A stretch of DNA of 15,694 nucleotides from Nitrospirota bacterium (GTDB lineage: Bacteria; Nitrospirota; Thermodesulfovibrionia; Thermodesulfovibrionales; JdFR-88). This document shows positions 1-6,656 of the stretch, piece after piece. The notes below the pieces were generated by a model that was given only the letters and a program-made list of their open reading frames with translations, searched no databases and had not been told where the DNA came from. Position numbers and translations under genes: made by a program. The stretch spans positions 1-15,694 of the forward strand of contig JAJYJB010000061.1 of assembly GCA_021789735.1 (NCBI GenBank), given 5' to 3'. Position 1 is the stretch's first letter, and each line of letters begins with the position of its first letter.

Positions 1-759
1 CGGGCTTACGGAGCCCACCCAGTCAAACAAAAACCTGTTGTCGTGGTTGTCGTTTTTTTCCTCCGGGCCGAAAAGAAAATTGAAGATCAGGCTCGAAGAT
101 GAAGAAGGAGTGACGGTGGTGGAGAGGCCGTAGGTCTTGCCAACGTTGTTGTCCACCTCGTCGTCCCAGCCGTTTAATATGTATGCGTTTGCCGAAAGCA
201 CCTTGCTGAAGGTATAGCCCGCCATGAACCCGGTGTGGGTAAACGGTATGGCGTAGTTGAACAGGAAGGAGCGGGAGTAGTTGTAGTCGCCGCTGGCCTC
301 TATCACCTCTTCGCCGGTGAAGGTGACGAACTTCCCTAACTGCAGCGTAAGGCCGCTGCCTATGGGAGCCACATAGTCAACGTAGGCCTCTGTAAGGTCG
401 AAGGGCAGATCAGGTTTGCTTGCGCCAAGGCCGTTAGAGTGTATGAACTTTGCCGTCTCCCCGGCCGCAAGCTTAAGCTTGAAGCCCACATGGCCCAGCG
501 AGGGCGCTTTCAGGAACTGGAGCTCAGCCAGGTCCAGCGTGAAGCTGTTGCCGCTGTGGTCAAAGACCCTCCATTCGTTCGTGTCCGCCCCCCTTAAATT
601 TCCGGTATAGCCGCCCTGAAGATAAACGCTTAAACCCAGGGCCTGCTTGATGGCGTCGACAGACCCCGGCTTCGGGGCGCCATCGGCAAAGGCGGTTGTA
701 AGACCCAAAAGCAGGATGCATATAAAGGCAAGACCGCAGGCAAAAAATTTTTCCTTCAT
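1..759 (-). CDS. Outer-membrane beta-barrel porin, BBP2/OmpL-like (C-terminus cut off by window edge)
   Basis: The minus-strand frame is open from ATG at 759 to base 1 (253 codons), so the C-terminal part lies outside the window. Residues 1-25 form a clear signal peptide: KEK, a hydrophobic core, then TTAFA before Asp26. The mature part alternates polar and aromatic or hydrophobic residues as barrel strands do. Segments resembling the putative beta-barrel porin-2 (BBP2) family include NSFTLDLAELQF, GLTLQLGKFVTFTGEEVIEA and SRSFLFNYAIPFTHTGFMAGY. A purine-rich GGAAGAAG lies just before the ATG. Inferred role: an outer-membrane channel of unknown substrate. The family call comes from remembered sequence patterns, and a different outer-membrane barrel family is possible. 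The next gene on the same strand is a small DNA-binding protein 57 bases upstream; whether the two share a transcript is unknown. Confidence 0.75.
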   Translation of the reverse strand, partial: MKEKFFACGLAFICILLLGLTTAFADGAPKPGSVDAIKQALGLSVYLQGGYTGNLRGADTNEWRVFDHSGNSFTLDLAELQFLKAPSLGHVGFKLKLAAGETAKFIHSNGLGASKPDLPFDLTEAYVDYVAPIGSGLTLQLGKFVTFTGEEVIEASGDYNYSRSFLFNYAIPFTHTGFMAGYTFSKVLSANAYILNGWDDEVDNNVGKTYGLSTTVTPSSSSSLIFNFLFGPEEKNDNHDNRFLFDWVGSVSP

Positions 760-815
760 GACTTCTTCCATTCCTCTCTTCTGATTTATGTAAACGGTCC
801 GGATATCTCCGGAGG

Positions 816-1133
816 TCAAAGACCGCCGCTTAATTCCTTCCTGTTTTCTCCGCTATTCTTGATGCCTTCCTCTGTCATCTCTTTTCTGATGCGAATGCCG
901 TATTTTTTGAGCCTGTAATTGAACATCCGCTCAGAAAGTCCGAGCATCCTTGCCGCCCTGGACTTGACCCAACCCGCCTCCTTCAGGGCGCTTTTTATCT
1001 CGGACTTCTCCAACTCCTCAACCTTTTCCTTAAGGGCCATCCTGGTATTCATGAAATGCAATATATGCCAGAACCGTGCCAGGTCGCAAAGCTCCGGAAT
1101 TGCTTCATTTTTGATGAGGTCCACCAATTTCAA
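816..1133 (-). CDS. Small orphan Fis-type helix-turn-helix protein
   Basis: This 105-codon frame is essentially only the C-terminal DNA-binding domain normally found on NtrC/NifA-type sigma-54 activators. Residues 41-80 (LEKSEIKSALKEAGWVKSRA, then ARMLGLSERMFNYRLKKYGI) match the Fis/HTH_8 pattern: a helix, the turn at MLGLS, and the recognition helix ending RLKKYGI. No receiver or AAA+ domain is present, and the frame is stopped a few codons upstream (TAA at 1146-1148). The start is uncertain. TTG 1133 gives 105 aa, ATG 1052 gives 78 aa, and neither has a convincing Shine-Dalgarno. Residues 81-105 are a charged tail. It may be a free-standing regulator or a leftover of a larger activator. An inverted repeat at 1160-1186, just upstream, is a candidate site for it or for the divergent gene. 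Confidence 0.65.
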   Translation of the reverse strand: MKLVDLIKNEAIPELCDLARFWHILHFMNTRMALKEKVEELEKSEIKSALKEAGWVKSRAARMLGLSERMFNYRLKKYGIRIRKEMTEEGIKNSGENRKELSGGL

Positions 1134-1159
1134 AAATGTTGGCGTTTACATTTTTGTTA

Positions 1160-1186
1160 TCACAAAAGCGTACATTTGTTTTGTGA
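1160..1186. promoter_or_regulatory. Candidate operator: 8-bp inverted repeat in divergent intergenic region
   Basis: TCACAAAA (1160-1167) and TTTTGTGA (1179-1186) are perfect inverted repeats 11 bases apart. The left arm also belongs to a second palindrome, TTTTGT-TATC-ACAAAA (1152-1167). The site lies between the HTH gene reading left and the amidotransferase reading right. This symmetry, with half-site centres about two helical turns apart, suits a dimeric DNA-binding protein. The binding protein is unknown; the adjacent Fis-type protein is one candidate. Confidence 0.35.
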
Positions 1187-1294
1187 GGGATGGATGGTTT
1201 CGTATGCTTGCACATTCCAAGGGGACCCAAATGCAGGCGGAGACATTGCCAAAAAAATATTGACAGCACCCCGTGTTGTAAGGGAGGATATTTC

Positions 1295-1996
1295 ATGGAA
1301 ATGAGAGTCCTTATACTTAAAAACATCCCCGCTGAGGGGCCGGGCACCATAGAGGATTATCTGAAGCGGCAGGCGGTTTCTTATGAGACGGTCGAGCTGA
1401 TGGAGGGAAGGGAGCCCGAAAGGCCACTTGCGGACTACTCTCACTTAATAATGATGGGCGGCCCGATGGCAATCTACGAGATGCATCTGCACAGCCATCT
1501 TGTCAGGGGGGCCGGCCTGACGGAGGATTTCATAAAAAAAGGCAAGCCCGTCCTGGGCGTGTGCCTTGGGGCGCAGATGATAGCCCATGTCCTTGGCGCG
1601 AGGGTCTATGCCGGGGGCCAGAAGGAAGTGGGCTGGCATGAGGTGGACATAACGCCTGAAGGGATGAAGGACACTGTTTTCAAAAACCTTTCGGTGGATG
1701 GCGACCCTAAGGCGCAAGTCTTCCAGTGGCACGGCGACACCTTCGACCTTCCGGATGGGGCGGTAAGGCTGGCTTCCTCCCCGGTCTACGAGAACCAGGC
1801 CTTCAGATGGGGTGAAAGCGTCTATGCGCTTCAGTTCCACATAGAGGTCACGCCCCCGATAATCACGGAGTGGTTTGCCGCAGAAAAGGACTTCTTTGAG
1901 ACCCAGAAGCTTTTCAAAAAGACGATCGAGATATACCCCGATTATTCGAAGCGCGCCGTGGGGTTTTACGGCAAGTTTTTTTCTTCAGGGCCGTAG
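1295..1996 (+). CDS. Class I (triad) glutamine amidotransferase, GuaA-N-like
   Basis: A 233-aa stand-alone glutaminase domain that releases ammonia from glutamine. The triad is visible: nucleophile Cys90 in the elbow GVCLGAQ, and His182 and Glu184 in LQFHIEV. The oxyanion region MMGGPMAIYE is at 53-62, and the WHGDTFDLP segment (145-153) is typical of stand-alone GMP-synthase-like amidotransferases. There is no ATP-pyrophosphatase domain, so it is not a complete GMP synthase, and its acceptor or partner is unknown. The start is set by AGGGAGG at 1281-1287, seven bases before ATG 1295. An in-frame upstream extension to 1190 has no ribosome site and runs through the likely promoter region. CysE-CysS follows 69 bases downstream on the same strand, but no functional link is evident. 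Confidence 0.85.
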   Translation: MEMRVLILKNIPAEGPGTIEDYLKRQAVSYETVELMEGREPERPLADYSHLIMMGGPMAIYEMHLHSHLVRGAGLTEDFIKKGKPVLGVCLGAQMIAHVLGARVYAGGQKEVGWHEVDITPEGMKDTVFKNLSVDGDPKAQVFQWHGDTFDLPDGAVRLASSPVYENQAFRWGESVYALQFHIEVTPPIITEWFAAEKDFFETQKLFKKTIEIYPDYSKRAVGFYGKFFSSGP

Positions 1997-2065
1997 AGTC
2001 CTTTGTTTCGCGCTCTGTCTTCAGATCGCCTCCCGCGCTCCCTTTTGTGTTAAATTAATAACAAA

Positions 2066-4201
2066 ATGGGTTTTTCTTCTATTTTCACCGACCTGAAAAA
2101 GGATTTCAGGGCCGTGTTCGACAAGGACCCGGCCGCGGTGAATGGCCTTCAGGTGATCCTCTTTTATCCGGGTTTTCACGCCATAGTCCTGCACCGGGTG
2201 GCGCACGGGCTGCGGGGGCTGGGCGTGCCGTTCCTGCCAAGGCTCATCGCGTTTGTCTCCAGGGTCCTTACGGGCATCGAGATACACCCGGCAGCCAAGA
2301 TAGGCCCCGGTTTTTTCATAGACCATGGGATGGGCGTGGTCATTGGAGAGACGGCGGAAATAGGCGAGGGCTGCCTGCTATACCAGGGGGTTACGCTTGG
2401 GGGTACGGGCAAGGAGAAAGGCAAGCGGCATCCCACCCTGGGGAGCCATGTGGTTGTGGGCGCGGGGGCCAAGGTGCTGGGGCCGATAACCATCGGGGAT
2501 TATGTTAAGATAGGGGCTAATTCCGTTGTGCTAAAGTCCGTTCCCGATGATTCCATAGTGGTCGGCGTGCCCGGGCGGATCGTAAAGCGGAAGGTCCTCA
2601 GGGTCCACCAGGACGGGCTTGAAGAAGTGCTCGACCATATACGCATGCCAGACCCTTACGAGGAGAAGTTCTCCGCCATCGAGGGCCAATTGCAGGAAAT
2701 CCTCGGAAAGGTCGAGAGGCTTGGAGGAAAGGGAGCACCTTCTTTGAAGATATATAACACCCTTACAGGCAGGAAAGAGACCTTTTCCCCGCTTACCACG
2801 GGCAATGTGAACATGTATGTCTGCGGCGTGACCGTGTACGACGTCTGCCATATCGGGCACGCAAGGAGCGCGGTCGTCTTTGACGCCATCAGGAAGTATT
2901 TCCGCTACAAGGGATACGGCATGCGCTTTGTAAAAAACTTCACGGACATAGACGACAAAATAATCAACAGGGCCGCAAAGGAAGGCATTCCCTGGGACCG
3001 GGTGGCCGCAAAGTACATAGAAAAATATTACGAGGACATGCACAGGCTGGGCGTGGAGGACGCGGACCTGGAGCCCCGCGCAACAGGCCACATCCCGGAG
3101 ATAATAGATATCGTGAAGGGCCTTGTGGAAAAAGGCCATGCTTACGTCCTGGATGGCGACGTGTATTTCTCCGTGCCGAGTTTTCCGGGATATGGAAAAC
3201 TCTCAGGCAGGCGGCTTGAGGACATGCTCGCGGGGGCCAGGGTGGAGGTGGACGAAAGAAAGAGAAACCCCATGGACTTTGCTCTCTGGAAGTCTTCGAA
3301 AGAGGGGGAGCCCGCCTGGGACAGCCCCTGGGGGCCGGGGCGGCCCGGCTGGCACATCGAATGCTCCGCGATGGTGCTTAAGCACCTGGGAGAGACAATA
3401 GACATCCATGCCGGCGGCGCGGACCTTATCTTCCCTCATCATGAAAACGAGATCGCCCAATCGGAGGCGTATACGGGAAAACCCTTTGTGCGCTACTGGA
3501 TGCACAACGGGTTCATAACCGTTAACAAAGAAAAGATGTCCAAGAGCCTGGGGAACTTCTTTACCGTGGAGGAGATACTGGAGAGGTTCGACGCCGAAAG
3601 CGTGAGGCTTTTCCTCCTGCAAACCCACTACAGAAGCCCGATAGAGTTCTCCAGCGAGCCGCTTGAGGAGGCAGAACACACGCTCGAACGCTTCTATCAG
3701 AGCCTTGAACGCCTGGAAGATTTCTTGATGGCGGGTCCCCAGGGGAAAAGGGAGTCCGTCCCGGCTGGTTTCGAGGAGACGGAAGGTATCCTCGCCTCCT
3801 TCAGGGAGCGTTTCATGCAGGCCATGGACGACGACTTCAACACGGCGCTTGCCATAGGGCACATATTCGAGCTGGTAAAGGAGATAAACCGGTTTTTGGA
3901 CGCCAAGCCGGCCGGCGCAAAGGCAGTGGGGCTCATGTCCAGGGCCAAACGGGAACTGACAGATGCGGCAGGCGTCCTGAACGTCTTTGGCAGGACCCCC
4001 GTCCAGTGGCAGCGGGCTCTCCTGCGGATAAAGAAGATCGGCATGGACGAGGCAGAAATAGAAAGGCTTATGGAGGAAAGGCGCCAGGCAAGGGCTCAAA
4101 AGGAATGGGCGCGGGCCGATGCTATACGCGCGGAGCTGGACGCAAAGGGCATCACGCTAGAAGACAAGGCCGGATCGACCGCCTGGCGGGTAAAGATATA
4201 G
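2066..4201 (+). CDS. cysE-cysS: Fused serine O-acetyltransferase / cysteinyl-tRNA synthetase (CysE-CysS)
   Basis: One uninterrupted 711-codon frame carries two enzymes. Residues 1 to about 225 are a short EpsC-type CysE (serine + acetyl-CoA to O-acetylserine, first step of cysteine synthesis). It has hexapeptide repeats, EIHPAAKIG (Glu72), the IDHGMG catalytic His87, [16 protein letters not shown], and a charged helical tail. Residues about 227-711 are a complete CysS, which attaches cysteine to tRNA-Cys. Its signatures are HIGH at 262-265, KMSKS at 490-494, and zinc ligands Cys253, Cys433, His458 and Glu462, followed by a normal C-terminal helical domain. Each half is of family-typical length. 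ATG 2066 has no obvious Shine-Dalgarno. TTG 2744 lies exactly where free CysS proteins begin (KIYNTL) and has its own GGGAG, so separate CysS synthesis is plausible. A sequencing error that removed a cysE stop cannot be excluded from one sequence. Confidence 0.9.
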   Translation: MGFSSIFTDLKKDFRAVFDKDPAAVNGLQVILFYPGFHAIVLHRVAHGLRGLGVPFLPRLIAFVSRVLTGIEIHPAAKIGPGFFIDHGMGVVIGETAEIGEGCLLYQGVTLGGTGKEKGKRHPTLGSHVVVGAGAKVLGPITIGDYVKIGANSVVLKSVPDDSIVVGVPGRIVKRKVLRVHQDGLEEVLDHIRMPDPYEEKFSAIEGQLQEILGKVERLGGKGAPSLKIYNTLTGRKETFSPLTTGNVNMYVCGVTVYDVCHIGHARSAVVFDAIRKYFRYKGYGMRFVKNFTDIDDKIINRAAKEGIPWDRVAAKYIEKYYEDMHRLGVEDADLEPRATGHIPEIIDIVKGLVEKGHAYVLDGDVYFSVPSFPGYGKLSGRRLEDMLAGARVEVDERKRNPMDFALWKSSKEGEPAWDSPWGPGRPGWHIECSAMVLKHLGETIDIHAGGADLIFPHHENEIAQSEAYTGKPFVRYWMHNGFITVNKEKMSKSLGNFFTVEEILERFDAESVRLFLLQTHYRSPIEFSSEPLEEAEHTLERFYQSLERLEDFLMAGPQGKRESVPAGFEETEGILASFRERFMQAMDDDFNTALAIGHIFELVKEINRFLDAKPAGAKAVGLMSRAKRELTDAAGVLNVFGRTPVQWQRALLRIKKIGMDEAEIERLMEERRQARAQKEWARADAIRAELDAKGITLEDKAGSTAWRVKI
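2723..2746 (+). promoter_or_regulatory. Possible internal ribosome binding site and TTG start for free CysS
   Basis: Within the fused frame, GGAGG (2723-2727) and AAAGGGAG (2728-2735) precede an in-frame TTG at 2744-2746 by 16 and 8 bases. The residues after the TTG, KIYNTL, align with the usual CysS N-terminus (E. coli begins MLKIFNTL). The signal looks like the original cysS start retained after fusion. Whether ribosomes use it cannot be told from sequence. Confidence 0.45.
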
Positions 4202-4216
4202 CATGAGGCCGTCAGG

Positions 4217-4238
4217 CCCGGATGCTCCGGGACTTTTT
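4217..4238 (+). terminator. Rho-independent terminator after CysE-CysS
   Basis: A perfect 6-bp GC-rich stem, CCCGGA (4217-4222) with TCCGGG (4226-4231), closes a 3-base loop. After AC it runs into TTTTT (4234-4238). It begins 15 bases past the fusion's TAG stop, in the convergent gap before the glycosyltransferase, and fits termination of the plus-strand transcript. Confidence 0.75.
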
Positions 4239-4266
4239 GTTCCAGGTGTCTTCCGTGGACCCTGGG

Positions 4267-5340
4267 CTAAAAAGGGACAAGCGACCTGGCCGCTTCAAGC
4301 ACTTCCCTGACGTTTATCCCCTGAAGGCACTTGAAGCCGTATTTTTTATGGCACAGGAGCGGTTCCGGGGAATACCTGAAGCAGGGACCGCATCCGGCGA
4401 CGGAGTTTCGCACCACTTTTGTGCGCTCTCCCCACGGGGAAACCCATTTTGGGTTGGTCGGCCCGAATATCCCCACAGTGGGCACCTTCAATGCCGCCGA
4501 AAGATGCATCAGCCCGGAGTCGTTTGAAATGAAAAGGCCGCACCGCTTCATAAGCGCGGCCGTCTGCCTTATCCCGCGGGTGTCTACAGCATGGACGAAA
4601 GCAGTTGCGCGTGAGCACCCCCGCTTTATCTCCTCTTTAAGGCCGGCCTCTTCCGGACCGCCAAAGACGAGGAATCTGCTTGCCGGGGAGATGCCCGATA
4701 ACATGTCTATCAGCTCGCAGAACTTTTGGGCGGGCCACCTTTTGTTCACGTGCTCCTTGAACGCGCTTGTGCCTGGATGAAACCCGGCAATGAGGGTCTG
4801 TCCGTCTACGGATATGCCTTTTTCCCGAAGCCAGAGCTCCGCCTCTTTCTCCTCTTCTTCCGTAAGAAATATCTCCATCGGATACGGGATTGGCTCTTTT
4901 ATGCCCAGGTAGTCAAGAAGCCTGAGGTTTTCCTCCACATTGTGCAGATTGTCATCTTCCCTGAACGTGCGATTTTTGAGGGAGTTTAATTCCCTTAAAT
5001 TCCGTTTGACGTAAGTGTGCCCGATGCGCACCGGGCAGCCAGAAAGGAACGAGGCCAGGTTGTAATCGCGCCGGTTGGAAGGATAGAAGTTGATGGCGAT
5101 ATCGTACTTGCCCCTGAGCCCCAGGATGAACCTGGCGCTTGCGAGCCTGCCCGCTTCAAGGAACGGGAAGTGGATGTTTTCATCCACATTGGGGTTTTTT
5201 ATGAGAACATCCCTTGTGGTCTTGAACATGTGGAGATAAGTCAGCCTGGCGGAGGGGAGTTTTTCTTTTATGTTTTTCAAAGCGGGGGTTGTCATCAGCA
5301 CGTCCCCTATGCCGTAAAGAGGCAGGGCCAGTATTTTCAT
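4267..5340 (-). CDS. Glycosyltransferase family 9 (ADP-heptose:LPS heptosyltransferase-like)
   Basis: A 357-aa GT-B fold enzyme of family 9, which in Gram-negatives transfers heptose from an ADP-sugar onto the lipopolysaccharide inner core at the cytoplasmic membrane. Signatures are the N-terminal GIGDVLMTTPALK (10-22), FHPGTS (187-192) before the lysine/arginine-rich KRWP, NDSGLMHLSAAL (273-284) and VGIFGPTNP (289-297). The C-terminal cysteines (317, 320, 330, 338) are frequent in this branch. ATG 5340 is preferred because GT9 proteins usually begin a few residues before the GIGD loop. In-frame ATGs at 5358 and 5367 are alternatives, and none has a good Shine-Dalgarno. The open frame runs back to 5580, but that would overlap divergent yajC. 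The gene stands alone, convergent with CysE-CysS. The exact sugar donor and acceptor are not determinable here. Confidence 0.82.
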   Translation of the reverse strand: MKILALPLYGIGDVLMTTPALKNIKEKLPSARLTYLHMFKTTRDVLIKNPNVDENIHFPFLEAGRLASARFILGLRGKYDIAINFYPSNRRDYNLASFLSGCPVRIGHTYVKRNLRELNSLKNRTFREDDNLHNVEENLRLLDYLGIKEPIPYPMEIFLTEEEEKEAELWLREKGISVDGQTLIAGFHPGTSAFKEHVNKRWPAQKFCELIDMLSGISPASRFLVFGGPEEAGLKEEIKRGCSRATAFVHAVDTRGIRQTAALMKRCGLFISNDSGLMHLSAALKVPTVGIFGPTNPKWVSPWGERTKVVRNSVAGCGPCFRYSPEPLLCHKKYGFKCLQGINVREVLEAARSLVPF

Positions 5341-5494
5341 GTCTTTATTTTTAACCATCCAGTCCATCTTAAATTTAACATTTTTGGAAAATCGTTTTTT
5401 GGTCCCGGTTCCCTTTGGGTGCCCGGGAATTGATTTTAAAAGTTCTTGAATGTAGTATAAACTTGATGCATTAAGCTCTAAAAGGAGGTTAGAC

Positions 5495-5821
5495 ATGTTT
5501 ACAGCACTTGCTTGGGCGGCGGCGCCGGGTGCGCCTGCGGGGGGGCCTGGCAGCATGTTTACCAGTTTTCTTCCGCTCATACTTATATTCGTAATATTTT
5601 ATTTTCTTCTCATCAGGCCTCAGCAAAAGAAGGCAAAAGAGCACAGGCAGATGCTGGATGCCCTTAAAAGAGGGGACAAGGTGGTGACCCAGGGCGGCAT
5701 ATACGGCGTGGTGGACCAGGTGGAGCAGCACACGCTTATGCTCAAGATAGCCGAGAACGTGAAGGTGAAAGTTGGCAAAGCCTATATCGCCGCAGTCAGG
5801 CCGGAAAAAGAGCCGGAGTAA
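5495..5821 (+). CDS. yajC: Preprotein translocase subunit YajC
   Basis: A 108-aa single-span inner-membrane protein, the usual YajC size. An Ala/Gly/Pro-rich N-terminus precedes one membrane helix at about residues 22-40 (FTSFLPLILIFVIFYFLLIR). The RPQQKKAKEH motif follows, then a small beta domain with LKRGDKVVTQGGIYGVV. YajC binds SecDF and assists Sec-dependent export. An excellent ribosome site, AAGGAGG at 5482-5488, lies six bases before ATG 5495. TATAAA at 5456-5461 is a possible -10, without a well-spaced -35. The gene opens the yajC - HD - secD - secF cluster and is divergent from the glycosyltransferase. Confidence 0.93.
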   Translation: MFTALAWAAAPGAPAGGPGSMFTSFLPLILIFVIFYFLLIRPQQKKAKEHRQMLDALKRGDKVVTQGGIYGVVDQVEQHTLMLKIAENVKVKVGKAYIAAVRPEKEPE

Positions 5822-5849
5822 CAACGGCGGCAACGGCTTCCACGCCATC

Positions 5850-6500
5850 GTGGATTCCGTTCTTCAAAATCAGAAAGCCGCCCTCTACATAGAGCTAGCG
5901 GACGAGTACCTGCGGCAGCTTGGCTATACGGAACACGGCCTGAGACATGTAAAGATAGTGGCCAGTTCCGCCTACCACATGCTTAAAAAACTTGGTTTTG
6001 ACGAGAAGGAGACCGAGCTTGCCGTGCTGGCCGGCCTCCTTCACGACGTGGGCAACCTTGCGGGCAGGCACGAGCACCACAGGACCGGCTCCCTTCTAGC
6101 GAAAGAGGTGCTCGAAGAACTGGGCTATCCCCTGCGGGACATCGCCACGGTGATGACGGCCATCGTGGTGCACGACGAGTCCGAAGGCGTGGTCCCCAGT
6201 CCCGTGGCCGCCGCCCTCATCATCGCTGACAAGGCGGACGTCCACAGAAGCCGCGTGCGCAAGGTAAACGATATAAAAGGCGACATACATGACAGGGTGA
6301 ACTTTGCCGCCACCGAATCCGACCTGAACGTGGACCCTTCCGCCAGGCTTATAACATTGAACCTGATCATAGACACCCGCATCTCGCACGTGATCGAATA
6401 TTTCGAGATATTCCTGGCCAGGATGAAGGGCTGCCGGGAGGCCGCACGCAGGCTGGAGGCCGAGTTTCAGCTCTTCATAAACGGTCTTCGGATGGCCTGA
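5850..6500 (+). CDS. HD-domain metal-dependent phosphohydrolase-like protein
   Basis: With GTG 5850 this is 216 aa. Metal-binding HD signatures are His33 (GLRHVKIV), His65-Asp66 in GLLHDVGN, a histidine cluster at 74-77 (HEHH), His108 in VVHDE, and Asp127/Asp130 in IADKADVH. Such domains hydrolyse phosphoester or nucleotide substrates; the substrate here is unknown. No membrane segment or partner domain is visible, and the C-terminal third (HVIEYFEIFLARMKG onward) is helical. The frame could start at TTG 5772, but that would overlap yajC by 50 bases and add a low-complexity, non-conserved-looking N-terminus, so GTG just after the yajC stop is preferred. No strong Shine-Dalgarno precedes it, and coupling to yajC is possible. 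Its place between yajC and secD is unusual relative to the E. coli arrangement. Confidence 0.8.
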   Translation: MDSVLQNQKAALYIELADEYLRQLGYTEHGLRHVKIVASSAYHMLKKLGFDEKETELAVLAGLLHDVGNLAGRHEHHRTGSLLAKEVLEELGYPLRDIATVMTAIVVHDESEGVVPSPVAAALIIADKADVHRSRVRKVNDIKGDIHDRVNFAATESDLNVDPSARLITLNLIIDTRISHVIEYFEIFLARMKGCREAARRLEAEFQLFINGLRMA

Positions 6501-6531
6501 GACTTTCTTAATTAAAACCCCCTTGCCCCGC

Positions 6532-6549
6532 TTGACACATTTATGTCAA
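6532..6549. repeat. Short palindrome upstream of secD
   Basis: TTGACA (6532-6537) and TGTCAA (6544-6549) form a perfect 6-bp inverted repeat around six bases, in the 156-base gap between the HD gene and secD. TTGACA alone resembles a -35 box, but no -10 sits at 16-18 bases; TATAAC at 6550 is only 12 bases away. It may be a small operator, a weak hairpin, or chance. Confidence 0.25.
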
Positions 6550-6656
6550 TATAACGGGAGTGTGTAAATTTTTGGCCTTTTTTTGAAACGGCGCTGCAGG
6601 CCTGACCGGGTTTCGGTGTTATTTCCAAGGCGCCCTTCTGGAGGTTTTTGCATACG

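Noticed and set aside
1260..1265. TTGACA as a -35 box for the amidotransferase
   Set aside because: No -10-like hexamer lies 16-18 bases downstream; that position falls on the ribosome binding site.
1190..1294. N-terminal extension of the amidotransferase
   Set aside because: AGGGAGG is correctly spaced before ATG 1295, the conserved fold begins at MRVLIL, and the extension covers the likely promoter region with no ribosome site.
2700..2760. CysE-CysS fusion as an assembly artefact
   Set aside because: Not fully excluded. The frame is continuous across the joint with matching codon use, and both domains are intact, so a read-through error would have to be a single stop-to-sense change. Kept as a real fusion with that caveat.
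3203..4099. Long minus-strand open frame opposite cysS, and similar long antisense frames elsewhere
   Set aside because: They mirror GC-rich coding genes, show no recognisable domains or ribosome sites, and the opposite strand has clear conserved enzymes.
5341..5580. Upstream extension of the glycosyltransferase frame to 5580
   Set aside because: It would run through the divergent yajC ribosome site and coding start, and the added residues (Gly/Ala/Pro-rich) are the antisense of yajC. The GT9 fold starts near ATG 5340.
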